64,000 nt of DNA from Rhodonellum psychrophilum GCM71 = DSM 17998 (lineage in GTDB: Bacteria > Bacteroidota > Bacteroidia > Cytophagales > Cyclobacteriaceae). The notes beneath the pieces are model-generated. The model made no database searches. It was given only the letters and a program-made list of their open reading frames with translations, and had not been told where the DNA came from. Shown here piece after piece: positions 45,118-53,465 of this stretch. Numbering within the stretch: position 1 is the stretch's first letter; the number at the start of each line of letters is the position of its first letter. The stretch spans positions 62,001 to 126,000 of the forward strand of contig NZ_KB906680.1 in NCBI RefSeq assembly GCF_000381545.1, given 5' to 3'. The position numbers were made by a program, and so were the translations under genes.

Positions 45118-45163
45118 AAATGCATAACAGGTGCGTAAGGTGGTAAATACCTGTTGCACATTT
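45118..45163. repeat. Intergenic inverted repeat
   Basis: Arms AAATGCATAACAGGT and ACCTGTTGCACATTT pair at 12 of 15 positions around a 16-base loop. It lies about 220 bp upstream of the Rrf2 gene, too far for a core promoter element and without a U-run. The GCATA word echoes the dispersed repeat ends. Role unknown. Confidence 0.5.
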
Positions 45164-45328
45164 CTCCTATATGCCCAATATCCCGGAAGCAAACTTTCTT
45201 TCAGTATAAAGCACTGCCTTTGGCCCGGGTATTTCCTGCTTTGGAGTCAAATTGATTTGTGCTTGATTGGTTCAAAAGATGATTTTCGTCATGATTAAAA
45301 TTGAGAAGTATCATAATTAAATAAATTC

Positions 45329-45342
45329 GGATATTAATATCC
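45329..45342. promoter_or_regulatory. Palindrome likely to be the Rrf2 operator
   Basis: GGATATTAATATCC is a perfect 14-bp palindrome. It overlaps the expected -33 region of the promoter whose -7 element is at 45359-45366, so a protein bound here would block transcription of the Rrf2 gene and the genes behind it. Autoregulation by the Rrf2 protein is the simplest reading (inference). Confidence 0.5.
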
Positions 45343-45358
45343 TTTATTATAATAATCT

Positions 45359-45366
45359 TAAATTTG
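45359..45366 (+). promoter_or_regulatory. Probable -7 element of the Rrf2-ric-nos unit
   Basis: TAAATTTG exactly matches the Bacteroidota TAnnTTTG element and lies 17 bp before the ATG, giving a short leader. Confidence 0.5.
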
Positions 45367-45383
45367 AATCATAAAAAAACACC

Positions 45384-45815
45384 ATGTTTTCAAAAGCCTG
45401 CAAGTACGCCATCAATGCCATGACCTATATCGCAACCCTGCCAAAGGAAAGGGATCGTGTGGGATTGAAGGAAATTTCAAAAGAAATCAATTCCCCTGAA
45501 GCATTTACAGCAAAAATACTTCAGGTTTTGGTCAAGGATCACCTTTTGACATCCATCAAAGGACCCAACGGTGGTTTTATGATGCGGGGCAAGTCAGAAG
45601 AAATTTTTCTGGGGCAAATCGTGGAGGCGATAGATGGGGATGTGCTTTTTACCGGATGTGCACTTGGTCTAGAACATTGCAATGGCCATCACCCCTGCGC
45701 AGTCCATCACAAATTCAAGGCAATTCGAGACCATTTAGCAGGCATGCTCATGACGACAAGCCTTAAGGAAGTGGCCTTTGGCATCAACAACGGGACGAAT
45801 TTTCTTCGCTCATAA
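45384..45815 (+). CDS. Rrf2-family transcriptional regulator with cysteine cluster
   Basis: The 143-residue regulator has the Rrf2 winged helix: YAINAMTYIATL, VGLKEISKEINSPEAFTAKILQVLVKDHLL (about 25-55) and the wing IKGPNGGFMM. The C-terminal part has three cysteines, CALGLEHCNGHHPC (about 93-106), the arrangement that binds an iron-sulfur cluster in NsrR-type sensors. Being first in a module with RIC and nos genes, it probably senses nitric oxide and represses the following genes in its absence. The palindrome in its own promoter suggests autoregulation. I do not give it the name nsrR because relatives include other redox sensors. Confidence 0.9.
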   Translation: MFSKACKYAINAMTYIATLPKERDRVGLKEISKEINSPEAFTAKILQVLVKDHLLTSIKGPNGGFMMRGKSEEIFLGQIVEAIDGDVLFTGCALGLEHCNGHHPCAVHHKFKAIRDHLAGMLMTTSLKEVAFGINNGTNFLRS

Positions 45816-45832
45816 AACAAATACATGAACCA

Positions 45833-46552
45833 ATGGAGATCTCGACAAAAAGAAAAGTAGGCGGTATTGTAGTAGAAAATTTTAGAACTGCCAAAGTATT
45901 TACCGCGCATGGCATCGATTTCTGCTGCAATGGTGGAATCAGCTTGGAAGAGGCCTGTGAGAAAAACAGTGTGGATATGGAGACGCTGCTTATCGAACTT
46001 GATCAAGTCACGCAAATGCAGGATAGCACCAATTATTCTTCCTTGGATCTCAGCCAGTTGATAGACCATATCCTGAACCACCACCACCGCTATGTAGAAA
46101 ACACCATACCCGCCTTGAAGATCTACCTGGACAAGTTAGAAAAGGTGCATGGTGAAAAGCATCCAGAACTTAGTGAAATCCGCAAGGAATTTTATAGTGC
46201 CGCCAACGCACTCACTGCGCACATGAAAAAGGAGGAGCTTGTCCTCTTCCCTTATGTGAAAGCCATGGAAGATTCAAAGGCAAAGGGATTCCCACTTTCC
46301 AAACCCCATTTCGGCCATATTGATCATCCTATCCAAATGATGGAATCGGAACATGAAACCGAAGGTGACAGATTTAAGAATATTTCTGCGTTAAGCAACG
46401 GCTATACTCCTCCTGCTGATGGTTGTCAAACCTACAAGGTGACATTTGCTCTTTTGGAGGAGTTTGAGCTGGATTTACATACCCACATCCATCTGGAAAA
46501 CAACATTTTGTTTCCCAAAGCCAAGGTCTTGTTCCAACATATCAATTCTTAA
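45833..46552 (+). CDS. ric: Iron-sulfur cluster repair di-iron protein (RIC, ScdA/YtfE family)
   Basis: The 239-residue protein repairs iron-sulfur clusters damaged by nitric oxide or oxidants. The N-terminal ScdA domain contains GIDFCCNGG (about 27-35), the family cysteine motif. The hemerythrin-like domain carries the di-iron ligands in LIDHILNHHHRYV (about 77-89), LTAHMKKEELVLFPYV (about 125-140), HFGHIDHPIQMMESEHE (about 161-177) and LHTHIHLENNILFPKA. It starts 17 bp after the Rrf2 gene and ends 3 bp before the next, so it is in one operon. The role fits protection during NO/N2O respiration. Confidence 0.93.
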   Translation: MEISTKRKVGGIVVENFRTAKVFTAHGIDFCCNGGISLEEACEKNSVDMETLLIELDQVTQMQDSTNYSSLDLSQLIDHILNHHHRYVENTIPALKIYLDKLEKVHGEKHPELSEIRKEFYSAANALTAHMKKEELVLFPYVKAMEDSKAKGFPLSKPHFGHIDHPIQMMESEHETEGDRFKNISALSNGYTPPADGCQTYKVTFALLEEFELDLHTHIHLENNILFPKAKVLFQHINS

Positions 46553-46555
46553 GCG

Positions 46556-48364
46556 ATGAATCCGGAGAACCAAGCCATTGAAAAAGCCCTGATTGGGTCA
46601 AAAACAGTGCATCACCTCGCAAGACAATGGATGGGCTGGGCCGTCCTGTTTTTCTTGGTCAGCGCTGTTTTTGGGCTGATGATGCGGTATTTTTTCATTG
46701 GAGAGATTCCTTATTTCCAATTCAAAAACCTGCTCCATGCACATTCCCATGTGGCATTATTGGGTTGGGGATTTCTGTTGGTTGCGGGTCTGCTCGTATT
46801 TTTCTTTGTCAAAGATCAGAAAAGAATAAAAATTTACTTGAATCTGTTGCTTCTCAATGTAGTGGTAGTCATCGGTATGGCCCTGACTTTTCCGATAGAA
46901 GGCTATGGACTTTTCAGCATTGGGTTTTCCACCCTCCAGCTTTTTGTCGGTTATGGCTTTGCATTTTATTTTTTGCAAGACTTGAAAAAAACAGAAAAAA
47001 GCAATGCCACAAGCTTGATCACCTTCAGCATTTATTGGATGGTATTGTCCTCCATTGGTTTGTGGGCAATCGGTCCTATCGGGGCCACGCTGGGCAGACT
47101 CCATCCGCTCTATTTCATGAGTGTCCAGTGGTTTCTACACCTCCAGCTCAACGGTTGGTTTGTCTATGTTTTACTGGGTTTACTCCTCCATTTCCTAGGT
47201 GAAAAGGGTTTTAAAATCAACATCCCAAAGACCTTTGAATACCTTTTGCATATTTCCCTTTTCCTGACCTATGCATTGAGTGTTTCATGGAGCACACCCA
47301 TGAAGGGGCTTTTGGGCATCAATGGAATTGGAGTGATTTTTCAGGCCATCGCCTATTTTTTTATCCTCAAACCCATTGTTCTTGTTTTGATTTCCGAATT
47401 CGAATTGGTGAAAGATTGGGCAACCAAACTGCTTTGGCTGGGAATCATTAGCCTCGGCTTGAAGGCGTTTTTACAGGGCTTATTGGTCTTTCCTGAACTA
47501 GCCCAAATTTCCTACACCATCAGAATGTTTGTTATCGGATTTATCCACCTGATCATGTTGGGGGCCATCACTTTCAGTTTGGGAGGAATTGCGCTGAAAA
47601 ACAACTGGTTGCCAAGAGACGCTTCCTCTGGTTGGGGCTGGTTCTTCTTGGCCCTTGGCTTTCTCCTGTCGGAAATGCTCCTACTCGGGCAAGGCACCTT
47701 GCTGTGGTTGAAATTGGGCTTTATTCCCTCCTACCACTTCCTGATCTTCCTTGCTTCCACCCTATTTCCAATTGGTCTTTCGATCATTCTGTACCGCATA
47801 CCCAAAAACAGCTCCCAAAATTTCGAGCATCAAAATGCCAATTCAACAAAAATCAACAATCCAAAAAACAAAAAACCTATGAAAATTTCAATGTTAGTTA
47901 CAATAGTTGTATCGGTTCTTCTTCTGACCAGCTGCGGCGGCGGGAGTGAAAACCAGAGCACCTCAAAAGCACCAAGTGCGGAAAAAGTAGAAGCAGATCC
48001 AAGGGGAATCGGCGAAATAAAAAAAGTGGAATTGAAAGAAGCCATCGATGAGACCATGGCCAGCAATGGAAAAGCAATCGTGGACATGAAATGCACAGCC
48101 TGCCATCAATTGAATGACAAAAGGCTTGTTGGACCCGGTTTTCAGGGTGTTACCAACAGGAGGTCGCCTGAATGGATCATGAATATGATCACCAATGTGG
48201 AAGTCATGTTGGATGAAGATCCTGTTGCGCAAGCCCTTCTTGAAGAGTGTCTCACCAGGATGCCGAACCAGAACATTTCAATTTCTGAATCATACGAAAT
48301 CCTTGAGTTTTTACGGAAAAATGATGAGGAAAAGGCTGGCGAAAGAGATGGGGCCGCTATTTAA
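46556..48364 (+). CDS. Heme-copper-oxidase-like membrane protein fused in frame to a cytochrome c lipoprotein
   Basis: The 602-residue frame joins two proteins. Residues 1-425 form about 11-12 membrane helices with histidines in helix positions typical of oxidase subunit I relatives (HAHSHVALLGWG about 60-71; LHPLYFMSVQWFLHLQLNGW; FIHLIMLG). At residue 442 a Met begins MKISMLVTIVV, ending LLLTSCGGG with Cys 460: a complete lipoprotein signal peptide. The rest is a monoheme cytochrome c, CTACH at 513-517 and probable Met ligand in RMPNQ (near 569). No stop codon lies between. Similar gene pairs are usually separate (known from related clusters, from memory). The inner start at 47879 is preceded by an A-rich leader, so separate translation of the cytochrome is possible. 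The cytochrome may deliver electrons to NosZ. Confidence 0.75.
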   Translation: MNPENQAIEKALIGSKTVHHLARQWMGWAVLFFLVSAVFGLMMRYFFIGEIPYFQFKNLLHAHSHVALLGWGFLLVAGLLVFFFVKDQKRIKIYLNLLLLNVVVVIGMALTFPIEGYGLFSIGFSTLQLFVGYGFAFYFLQDLKKTEKSNATSLITFSIYWMVLSSIGLWAIGPIGATLGRLHPLYFMSVQWFLHLQLNGWFVYVLLGLLLHFLGEKGFKINIPKTFEYLLHISLFLTYALSVSWSTPMKGLLGINGIGVIFQAIAYFFILKPIVLVLISEFELVKDWATKLLWLGIISLGLKAFLQGLLVFPELAQISYTIRMFVIGFIHLIMLGAITFSLGGIALKNNWLPRDASSGWGWFFLALGFLLSEMLLLGQGTLLWLKLGFIPSYHFLIFLASTLFPIGLSIILYRIPKNSSQNFEHQNANSTKINNPKNKKPMKISMLVTIVVSVLLLTSCGGGSENQSTSKAPSAEKVEADPRGIGEIKKVELKEAIDETMASNGKAIVDMKCTACHQLNDKRLVGPGFQGVTNRRSPEWIMNMITNVEVMLDEDPVAQALLEECLTRMPNQNISISESYEILEFLRKNDEEKAGERDGAAI

Positions 48365-48388
48365 TATACAGTTTAAACCAAAAAAAAA

Positions 48389-50347
48389 ATGAAAACAGGA
48401 CAATGGCTTATGGCAGGTGCAATCGCAACGATTCTCCTGGCCCCCGGTTGCAAACCCAAAGGTGCACAAAGCGCCCTTTCGGGAGATGCTGCCAGCAAAG
48501 TATACGTAGCGCCAGGGCAGTACGATGAGTTCTACAACATTGTCTCCGGAGGATTCAACGGACAGATCAGTGTGGTGGGACTTCCCTCAGGAAGGGTATT
48601 GAAAATTGTCCCGGTTTTTTCTGTCCATCCGGAAAACGGTTGGGGGTTTTCGGAAGAAAGCAAGCCGATGTTGAATACTTCCCATGGATTCATTCCTTGG
48701 GACGATCTGCATCACATCGCTATTTCTACGACCAATGCAGAACATGATGGCAGATGGGCTTTTGCAAACGCGAACAATACGCCCAGAATTGCCAAGATAG
48801 ACCTGACCACTTTCAAAACAACAGAAATCATTGAAATCCCCAACAGCGGTGGCAACCACTCCTCCCCATTCATCACTGAAAACACGGAGTATATCGTGGC
48901 GGGCACGCGTTTCAGTTTACCCACAGGGGACAATGTCGATGTACCGATCGCTACTTATAAAGAAAATTTCAAAGGAACGATAAGTTTTATCAGCGTAGAC
49001 CAAGAGCATGGAAACATGGACATCGCTTTCCAATTAGATGCCCCACCGTTCAACTTTGACTTGGCAAGAGCCGGTAAGAAAAAATCCCATGGCTGGTTCT
49101 TCTTTTCCACTTATAACACCGAGATGGCCCATACGCTGCTGGAGGTAAATGCCTCGCAGAAAGACAAGGATTTTATCATGGCTGTCAACTGGAAAAAAGC
49201 GGAAGAATACATCAAGGCAGGCAAAGGCAAGAAAATCAAATCCCCTTACGTACACAATGTCTGGGATGAAGATACCCATACAGCCATTTCCACAGTCCGA
49301 GAAGATATTCTTTCCCTAGACCCAAGAGAACTGAAAGACATCGTTTATTTCATTCCCTGTCCAAAATCGCCGCATGGAACCGACACAGATCCCACTGGTG
49401 AATATATCATAGGCAGCGGAAAGTTAGCCGCCATTATCCCGGTGTTTTCTTTCACCAAAATGCTCAAGGCAATTGAAGACAAGAATTTCGAGGGCAATAT
49501 TGATGGAATGCCCGTATTGAACTATGAGGCTGTTTTGCACGGCGAAGTCCTGAAACCAGGTCTTGGACCATTGCACACCGAATTTGACGGGAAGGGAAAT
49601 GCCTATACCTCCATGTTTGTTTCCTCTGAAATCGTCAAGTGGAATATTGAAACACTTGAAGTATTGGATAGAGTACCGACTTTCTACTCGGTAGGCCATT
49701 TAATGATCCCTGGAGGCCCAACAGGAAAACCCCATGGAAAGTACATGGTTGCCTACAACAAAATCACCAAAGATCGCTATCTACCAACGGGACCTGAGCT
49801 GGCACACTCTGCCCAGTTGTTTGACATTTCGGGTGACAAAATGCAACTGTTACTGGATTTTCCAACCATCGGTGAGCCGCATTATGCAGAGGCATTTCCG
49901 GCGGCTTTGATCAAAGACAAGCAGGTGAAGTTTTATAAAATGGAAAAAAACAACCATCCAAGAGCGCTCAAGGGGATCAATGATGCCCGGGTGGAAAGAG
50001 ATGGAAACAAGGTCCACGTCTATATGACTTCTATCAGGTCAAATTTCCGTCCTGACAACATCGAAGGAGTAAGAGTGGGTGACGAAGTTTACTTCCACGT
50101 CACCAACCTGGAACAAGACTGGGACGTTCCCCACGGATTTGCGATAAAGGGGGCCAATACGGCTGAACTCTTGATCATGCCAGGAGAAACCGCAACACTC
50201 AAATGGGTTCCGGACAGAGTTGGGATTTTCCCTTTCTATTGTACGGATTTCTGTTCCGCGCTGCATCAGGAAATGCAAGGGTACCTCAGGGTCTCTCCAA
50301 AAGGCAGCAACAACCCCATCACTTTCAGTACAGGAGTAGCCGAATAA
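48389..50347 (+). CDS. nosZ: Nitrous oxide reductase, clade II type
   Basis: This 652-residue enzyme reduces N2O to N2. The N-terminus is a lipoprotein-type Sec signal (ILLAPGCKP) and has no twin-arginine motif, as in clade II enzymes. The seven-bladed propeller holds histidines for the Cu-Z cluster in DLHHIAIS (108/109), GNHSSPF, SPHGTDTDP, GPLHTEFDG, GKPHGKYM and EPHYAEAF. The C-terminal cupredoxin has the Cu-A ligands C618, C622, H626 and M629 in CTDFCSALHQEM and H582 in DVPHGF. All ligand positions expected are present, so it should be active. It begins 24 bp after the cytochrome fusion gene and is followed by a hairpin before the next gene. Confidence 0.97.
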   Translation: MKTGQWLMAGAIATILLAPGCKPKGAQSALSGDAASKVYVAPGQYDEFYNIVSGGFNGQISVVGLPSGRVLKIVPVFSVHPENGWGFSEESKPMLNTSHGFIPWDDLHHIAISTTNAEHDGRWAFANANNTPRIAKIDLTTFKTTEIIEIPNSGGNHSSPFITENTEYIVAGTRFSLPTGDNVDVPIATYKENFKGTISFISVDQEHGNMDIAFQLDAPPFNFDLARAGKKKSHGWFFFSTYNTEMAHTLLEVNASQKDKDFIMAVNWKKAEEYIKAGKGKKIKSPYVHNVWDEDTHTAISTVREDILSLDPRELKDIVYFIPCPKSPHGTDTDPTGEYIIGSGKLAAIIPVFSFTKMLKAIEDKNFEGNIDGMPVLNYEAVLHGEVLKPGLGPLHTEFDGKGNAYTSMFVSSEIVKWNIETLEVLDRVPTFYSVGHLMIPGGPTGKPHGKYMVAYNKITKDRYLPTGPELAHSAQLFDISGDKMQLLLDFPTIGEPHYAEAFPAALIKDKQVKFYKMEKNNHPRALKGINDARVERDGNKVHVYMTSIRSNFRPDNIEGVRVGDEVYFHVTNLEQDWDVPHGFAIKGANTAELLIMPGETATLKWVPDRVGIFPFYCTDFCSALHQEMQGYLRVSPKGSNNPITFSTGVAE

Positions 50348-50357
50348 ATAAACCATC

Positions 50358-50385
50358 AATACCGCCAGTACAAACTGGCGGTATT
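50358..50385 (+). promoter_or_regulatory. Perfect 12-bp hairpin after nosZ
   Basis: AATACCGCCAGT pairs with ACTGGCGGTATT around a 4-base loop directly after the nosZ stop. There is no U-run (ATCCCCTTTTG), so it is better read as an mRNA-stabilising or partial termination element, which would raise nosZ over the accessory genes. Confidence 0.75.
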
Positions 50386-50398
50386 ATCCCCTTTTGAA

Positions 50399-50992
50399 AT
50401 GGAAAAATTAAGCCTTCTCAACCGCCTTTTGGTTCTTACCGCATCATGTTTGATGGTCGCGGCATATTTCACCCCTTTATGGCAAATCAGTCTGTGGGCT
50501 CCCCAATATCCAGAGGGATTGAACATGAAAATCTGGATAGACCGGCTCAGTGGAGATGTGACTATCATCAACGGAGTGAATCATTACATCGGCATGAAAC
50601 ACATCGGAGATGAAATGTTTCCAGAGTTTCAATATATCATTTACATCATCGGCAGCATCATAGTTTTCGGGTTTTTAACGGCCCTTATTGCCAAGAGATG
50701 GGCACTTTACACCTTTTTCGGAATGGTCGGGCTGCTGGGTATCGGCGTATTGGTGGACATGTACCTTTGGGGATATGACTATGGACACAATCTTGATCCA
50801 ACCGCAGCGATCAAAGTCCCAGGAATGTCATATCAACCGCCATTGATCGGATACAAAGAGCTCCTCAACTTCTTGGCATATTCAGGTCCCGATACAGGGG
50901 GTTGGATTTTGGGAGGTGCGGCTACCTTGGTGGTTTTGGCCATCATTATCGATTTTCGGAATAAATCCAAATTGAAAAACACGCTTCCATAA
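50399..50992 (+). CDS. NosB-like membrane protein of clade II nos clusters
   Basis: The 197-residue protein has four or five membrane segments: VLTASCLMVAAYFTPLW (about 12-28), IIYIIGSIIVFGFLTALIA, TFFGMVGLLGIGVLVDMYLWGYDYG and GGWILGGAATLVVLAIIID. A periplasmic loop contains VNHYIGMKHIGDEMFPEF with His and Met residues. Small membrane proteins in this position, between nosZ and nosL/nosD, are typical of clade II clusters and are sometimes called NosB; their role in N2O reduction is not settled. I leave the symbol blank because position, not a motif, supports the name. Confidence 0.75.
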   Translation: MEKLSLLNRLLVLTASCLMVAAYFTPLWQISLWAPQYPEGLNMKIWIDRLSGDVTIINGVNHYIGMKHIGDEMFPEFQYIIYIIGSIIVFGFLTALIAKRWALYTFFGMVGLLGIGVLVDMYLWGYDYGHNLDPTAAIKVPGMSYQPPLIGYKELLNFLAYSGPDTGGWILGGAATLVVLAIIIDFRNKSKLKNTLP

Positions 50993-51003
50993 TAGAAAAT
51001 GTC

Positions 51004-51438
51004 ATGAGAAATATAACCACACTGTGCTGCATCCTTATGTTTTTGGCCTCCTGTAATGTGGAACCCAGGGCCATCCGGTATGGAGAGGAAATCTGTCACC
51101 ACTGCAAAATGAAGTTGATGGATCCGCACTTCGGTGCAGAAGTCCTCACAGAAAAAGGTAAAATTTTCATCTTTGACGATGTGAATTGCCTGATGACTTT
51201 CTTGGAATCCAATAAGATCCCCGCTGAAAACATCAAGAAAATCCTGGTTGCGGATTATCACAGTCCAGAAAGCCTGATCGACGCCTCCAATTCTTTCTAC
51301 CTGAAATCGGAGCAATTCAAAACGCCAATGGCAAGCAGCATTGCGGCATTTGGAGACTATGAAACACTCAAAGAATACAAGACCAAACATGGCGGAATCT
51401 ACTTGGCTTGGGGGGAATTAATGACACAGTTTAAGTAA
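51004..51438 (+). CDS. nosL: NosL copper-chaperone lipoprotein
   Basis: This 144-residue outer or periplasmic lipoprotein (LMFLASCNVEP) delivers copper for NosZ assembly. The NosL motif EICHHCKMKLMDPHFGAE (about 29-46), with Cys, His and Met residues that can bind Cu(I), and GKIFIFDDVNCLMTFL are present. It follows the NosB-like gene by 11 bp and precedes nosD. Confidence 0.93.
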   Translation: MRNITTLCCILMFLASCNVEPRAIRYGEEICHHCKMKLMDPHFGAEVLTEKGKIFIFDDVNCLMTFLESNKIPAENIKKILVADYHSPESLIDASNSFYLKSEQFKTPMASSIAAFGDYETLKEYKTKHGGIYLAWGELMTQFK

Positions 51439-51502
51439 ATGCAAAAAGTGGAAAGCTGGGATTATAAGCTGTACGCATGCATTGGGTCTAAATGAGAAGG
51501 AC

Positions 51503-52750
51503 ATGAAAGCAATAATTTTTATATGGACTTTGGCTTTGTTGGGGGTAATTTTTCCAGTCTTTGGAAACACCCTCCAAATAAAGCCCGGGCAATCTATTCA
51601 GGCAGCGATAGACAAGGCTGAGAGTGGGGATACCCTTTTGATCGCAAAAGGATTGTATCAGGAAAATGAAATTACCATTAGAAAACCGCTTACCTTGATC
51701 GGTCAGGATTTCCCTGTCATTGATGGGCAAAACAAAGGAAACATTATCCTTGTGGCAGCAGCTCAGGTAAATATCGTAGGACTAGAATTGATCAACACAG
51801 GTTTTTCCAACATGGAAGATTCCGCTGCGATCAAATTCTTTGACTCAGATGAGGCGACAGTGGAAAACAACAGACTGAACAATACTTTTTTTGGAATCCA
51901 TTTTTCCAATTCAAAAAACATGCGCATTCGGGGGAATCAGCTTCGGTCCACCTCCGAGAAAGAATATCAAACCGGCAACGGCATCCATCTCTGGAAGTGT
52001 CACCATGCCACCATAGAAAATAATTTTGTCACAGGACACCGGGATGGGATCTATCTGGAATTTGTCACCAACAGCACCGCCATCAAAAACCTGATTGAAG
52101 ACAACAAGCGATATGGACTTCATTTTATGTTTTCGCATGACAACAGCTACGTGGAAAACACATTTAAAAAAAACGGCGCGGGTGTCTCGGTCATGTATAC
52201 ACGGAACGTCCTGATGAAGGACAATATCTTTGAAGACAACTGGGGTCCGGGATCCTACGGAATCCTGCTGAAAGATATCTCCAACAGCGAAGTGACTGGC
52301 AATATCTTCAGAAAAAACACAGTGGGAATTTATATGGAAGGCAGCAGTAGGACAACGTTCAAAAACAATACTTTTAGAGAAAACGGTTGGGCTTTAAAAT
52401 TGATGGCCAGCTGTGACGACAATACCTTTGTTGCCAACAATTTTATCGCCAATACTTTTGACATCAGCACCAATGGCAGCTTGATCCTCAATAAACTGAC
52501 TGAAAACTACTGGGATAAATATGAAGGATATGACCTGAACAAGGATCAAATCGGTGATATCCCCTACCGCCCAATCAACCTTTACAGCGTGATCGTGGAA
52601 AAAATCCCTGCGGCGGTGATGCTTTGGAGAAGTTTTTTGATCGGTCTTTTGGATCGTATAGAAAAAGCAATCCCTTCCATCACGCCAGAAAACATGGTAG
52701 ACAATTCCCCTAAATTAAGACCTTATGATTTCGGTAAACAACATCTATAA
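51503..52750 (+). CDS. nosD: NosD periplasmic copper-maturation protein
   Basis: Starting at the ATG at 51503 (MKAIIFIWTLALLG) the protein has 415 residues, with a signal peptide ending near VFGNTLQ. It is a right-handed beta-helix of the CASH/NosD type with repeated N-x(3)-GI-type rungs: NNRLNNTFFGIHFSNSKN, NGIHLWKCHHATIENNFV, VTGNIFRKNTVGIYMEGSS. The C-terminal FDISTNGSLILNKLTENYWDKYEGYDLNKDQIGDIPY is characteristic. It works with NosF and NosY to assemble the copper cluster of NosZ. It overlaps nosF by 26 bp. Confidence 0.94.
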   Translation: MKAIIFIWTLALLGVIFPVFGNTLQIKPGQSIQAAIDKAESGDTLLIAKGLYQENEITIRKPLTLIGQDFPVIDGQNKGNIILVAAAQVNIVGLELINTGFSNMEDSAAIKFFDSDEATVENNRLNNTFFGIHFSNSKNMRIRGNQLRSTSEKEYQTGNGIHLWKCHHATIENNFVTGHRDGIYLEFVTNSTAIKNLIEDNKRYGLHFMFSHDNSYVENTFKKNGAGVSVMYTRNVLMKDNIFEDNWGPGSYGILLKDISNSEVTGNIFRKNTVGIYMEGSSRTTFKNNTFRENGWALKLMASCDDNTFVANNFIANTFDISTNGSLILNKLTENYWDKYEGYDLNKDQIGDIPYRPINLYSVIVEKIPAAVMLWRSFLIGLLDRIEKAIPSITPENMVDNSPKLRPYDFGKQHL

Positions 52751-53465
52751 GAAATTCGGAAGCCTGGAAGTACTTCAGGACTTCAATCTCAATTTTGAAG
52801 CAGGAATCAGTTATGCCATGATGGGGCCCAACGGCTCAGGAAAAACCACCCTAATCAAAACGATCTTGGGCATGGTGATCCCCGATTCGGGAGACATTGA
52901 AGTCCAGGGAAAATCCATAAAAGGAGAATTTGCTTATAGGGCAAATATAGGCTATATGCCTCAGATCGGGCGATATCCCGGGAATATCAAAATTGGGCAG
53001 CTTTTCAGGATGATGCAGGACATGAGACCTGGAATAGAAAATTATGACATGGAACTTGTCCGAAATTTTGGTCTTGACGAGATGATGGACAAACCCATGC
53101 ATACGCTCAGCGGAGGAACCCGCCAAAAAGTAAGTGCCTGTCTCGCTTTTATGTTTCATCCGGTCATCTATATTCTGGATGAGCCGACAGCAGGACTCGA
53201 TCCCATGGCGGTGGAAGTCCTGAAGAACAAAATCAAGAAAGAAAGGGATCAGGGAAAACTATTTCTGATCACATCCCATATTTTGAGCGAACTGGAAGAG
53301 CTCACCACGCATGCCATTTACCTGTATGAAGGGAAGGTGTTTTTCAACAACAGCATCGAAGAACTCAAGGAAACCACTGGTGAAACCAAATTCTCCACCG
53401 CAATCGCCAGGCTGATGGAGTGGAGCTTGAAAAAACAACCTCAAAAAAAACCAAACCATGTTTAA
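52725..53465 (+). CDS. nosF: NosF ABC transporter ATPase
   Basis: This 246-residue ATPase energises the NosDFY complex. Walker A GPNGSGKTT (about 34-42), the signature LSGGTRQKVS (about 127-136), Walker B VIYILDEPTAGLDP (about 147-160) and the H-loop TSHIL are all present. Its start lies within the last codons of nosD and its end overlaps nosY by 8 bp, indicating translational coupling. Confidence 0.95.
   Translation: MISVNNIYKKFGSLEVLQDFNLNFEAGISYAMMGPNGSGKTTLIKTILGMVIPDSGDIEVQGKSIKGEFAYRANIGYMPQIGRYPGNIKIGQLFRMMQDMRPGIENYDMELVRNFGLDEMMDKPMHTLSGGTRQKVSACLAFMFHPVIYILDEPTAGLDPMAVEVLKNKIKKERDQGKLFLITSHILSELEELTTHAIYLYEGKVFFNNSIEELKETTGETKFSTAIARLMEWSLKKQPQKKPNHV

Larger units (their letters stand above)
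44788..45383. other. Divergent intergenic region between pectin locus 1 and the nos module
   Basis: A 596-bp spacer with promoters for both directions. It holds an inverted repeat (45118-45163), a short perfect palindrome (45329-45342) and a -7 element for the Rrf2 gene. No coding frame stands out. Confidence 0.6.
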
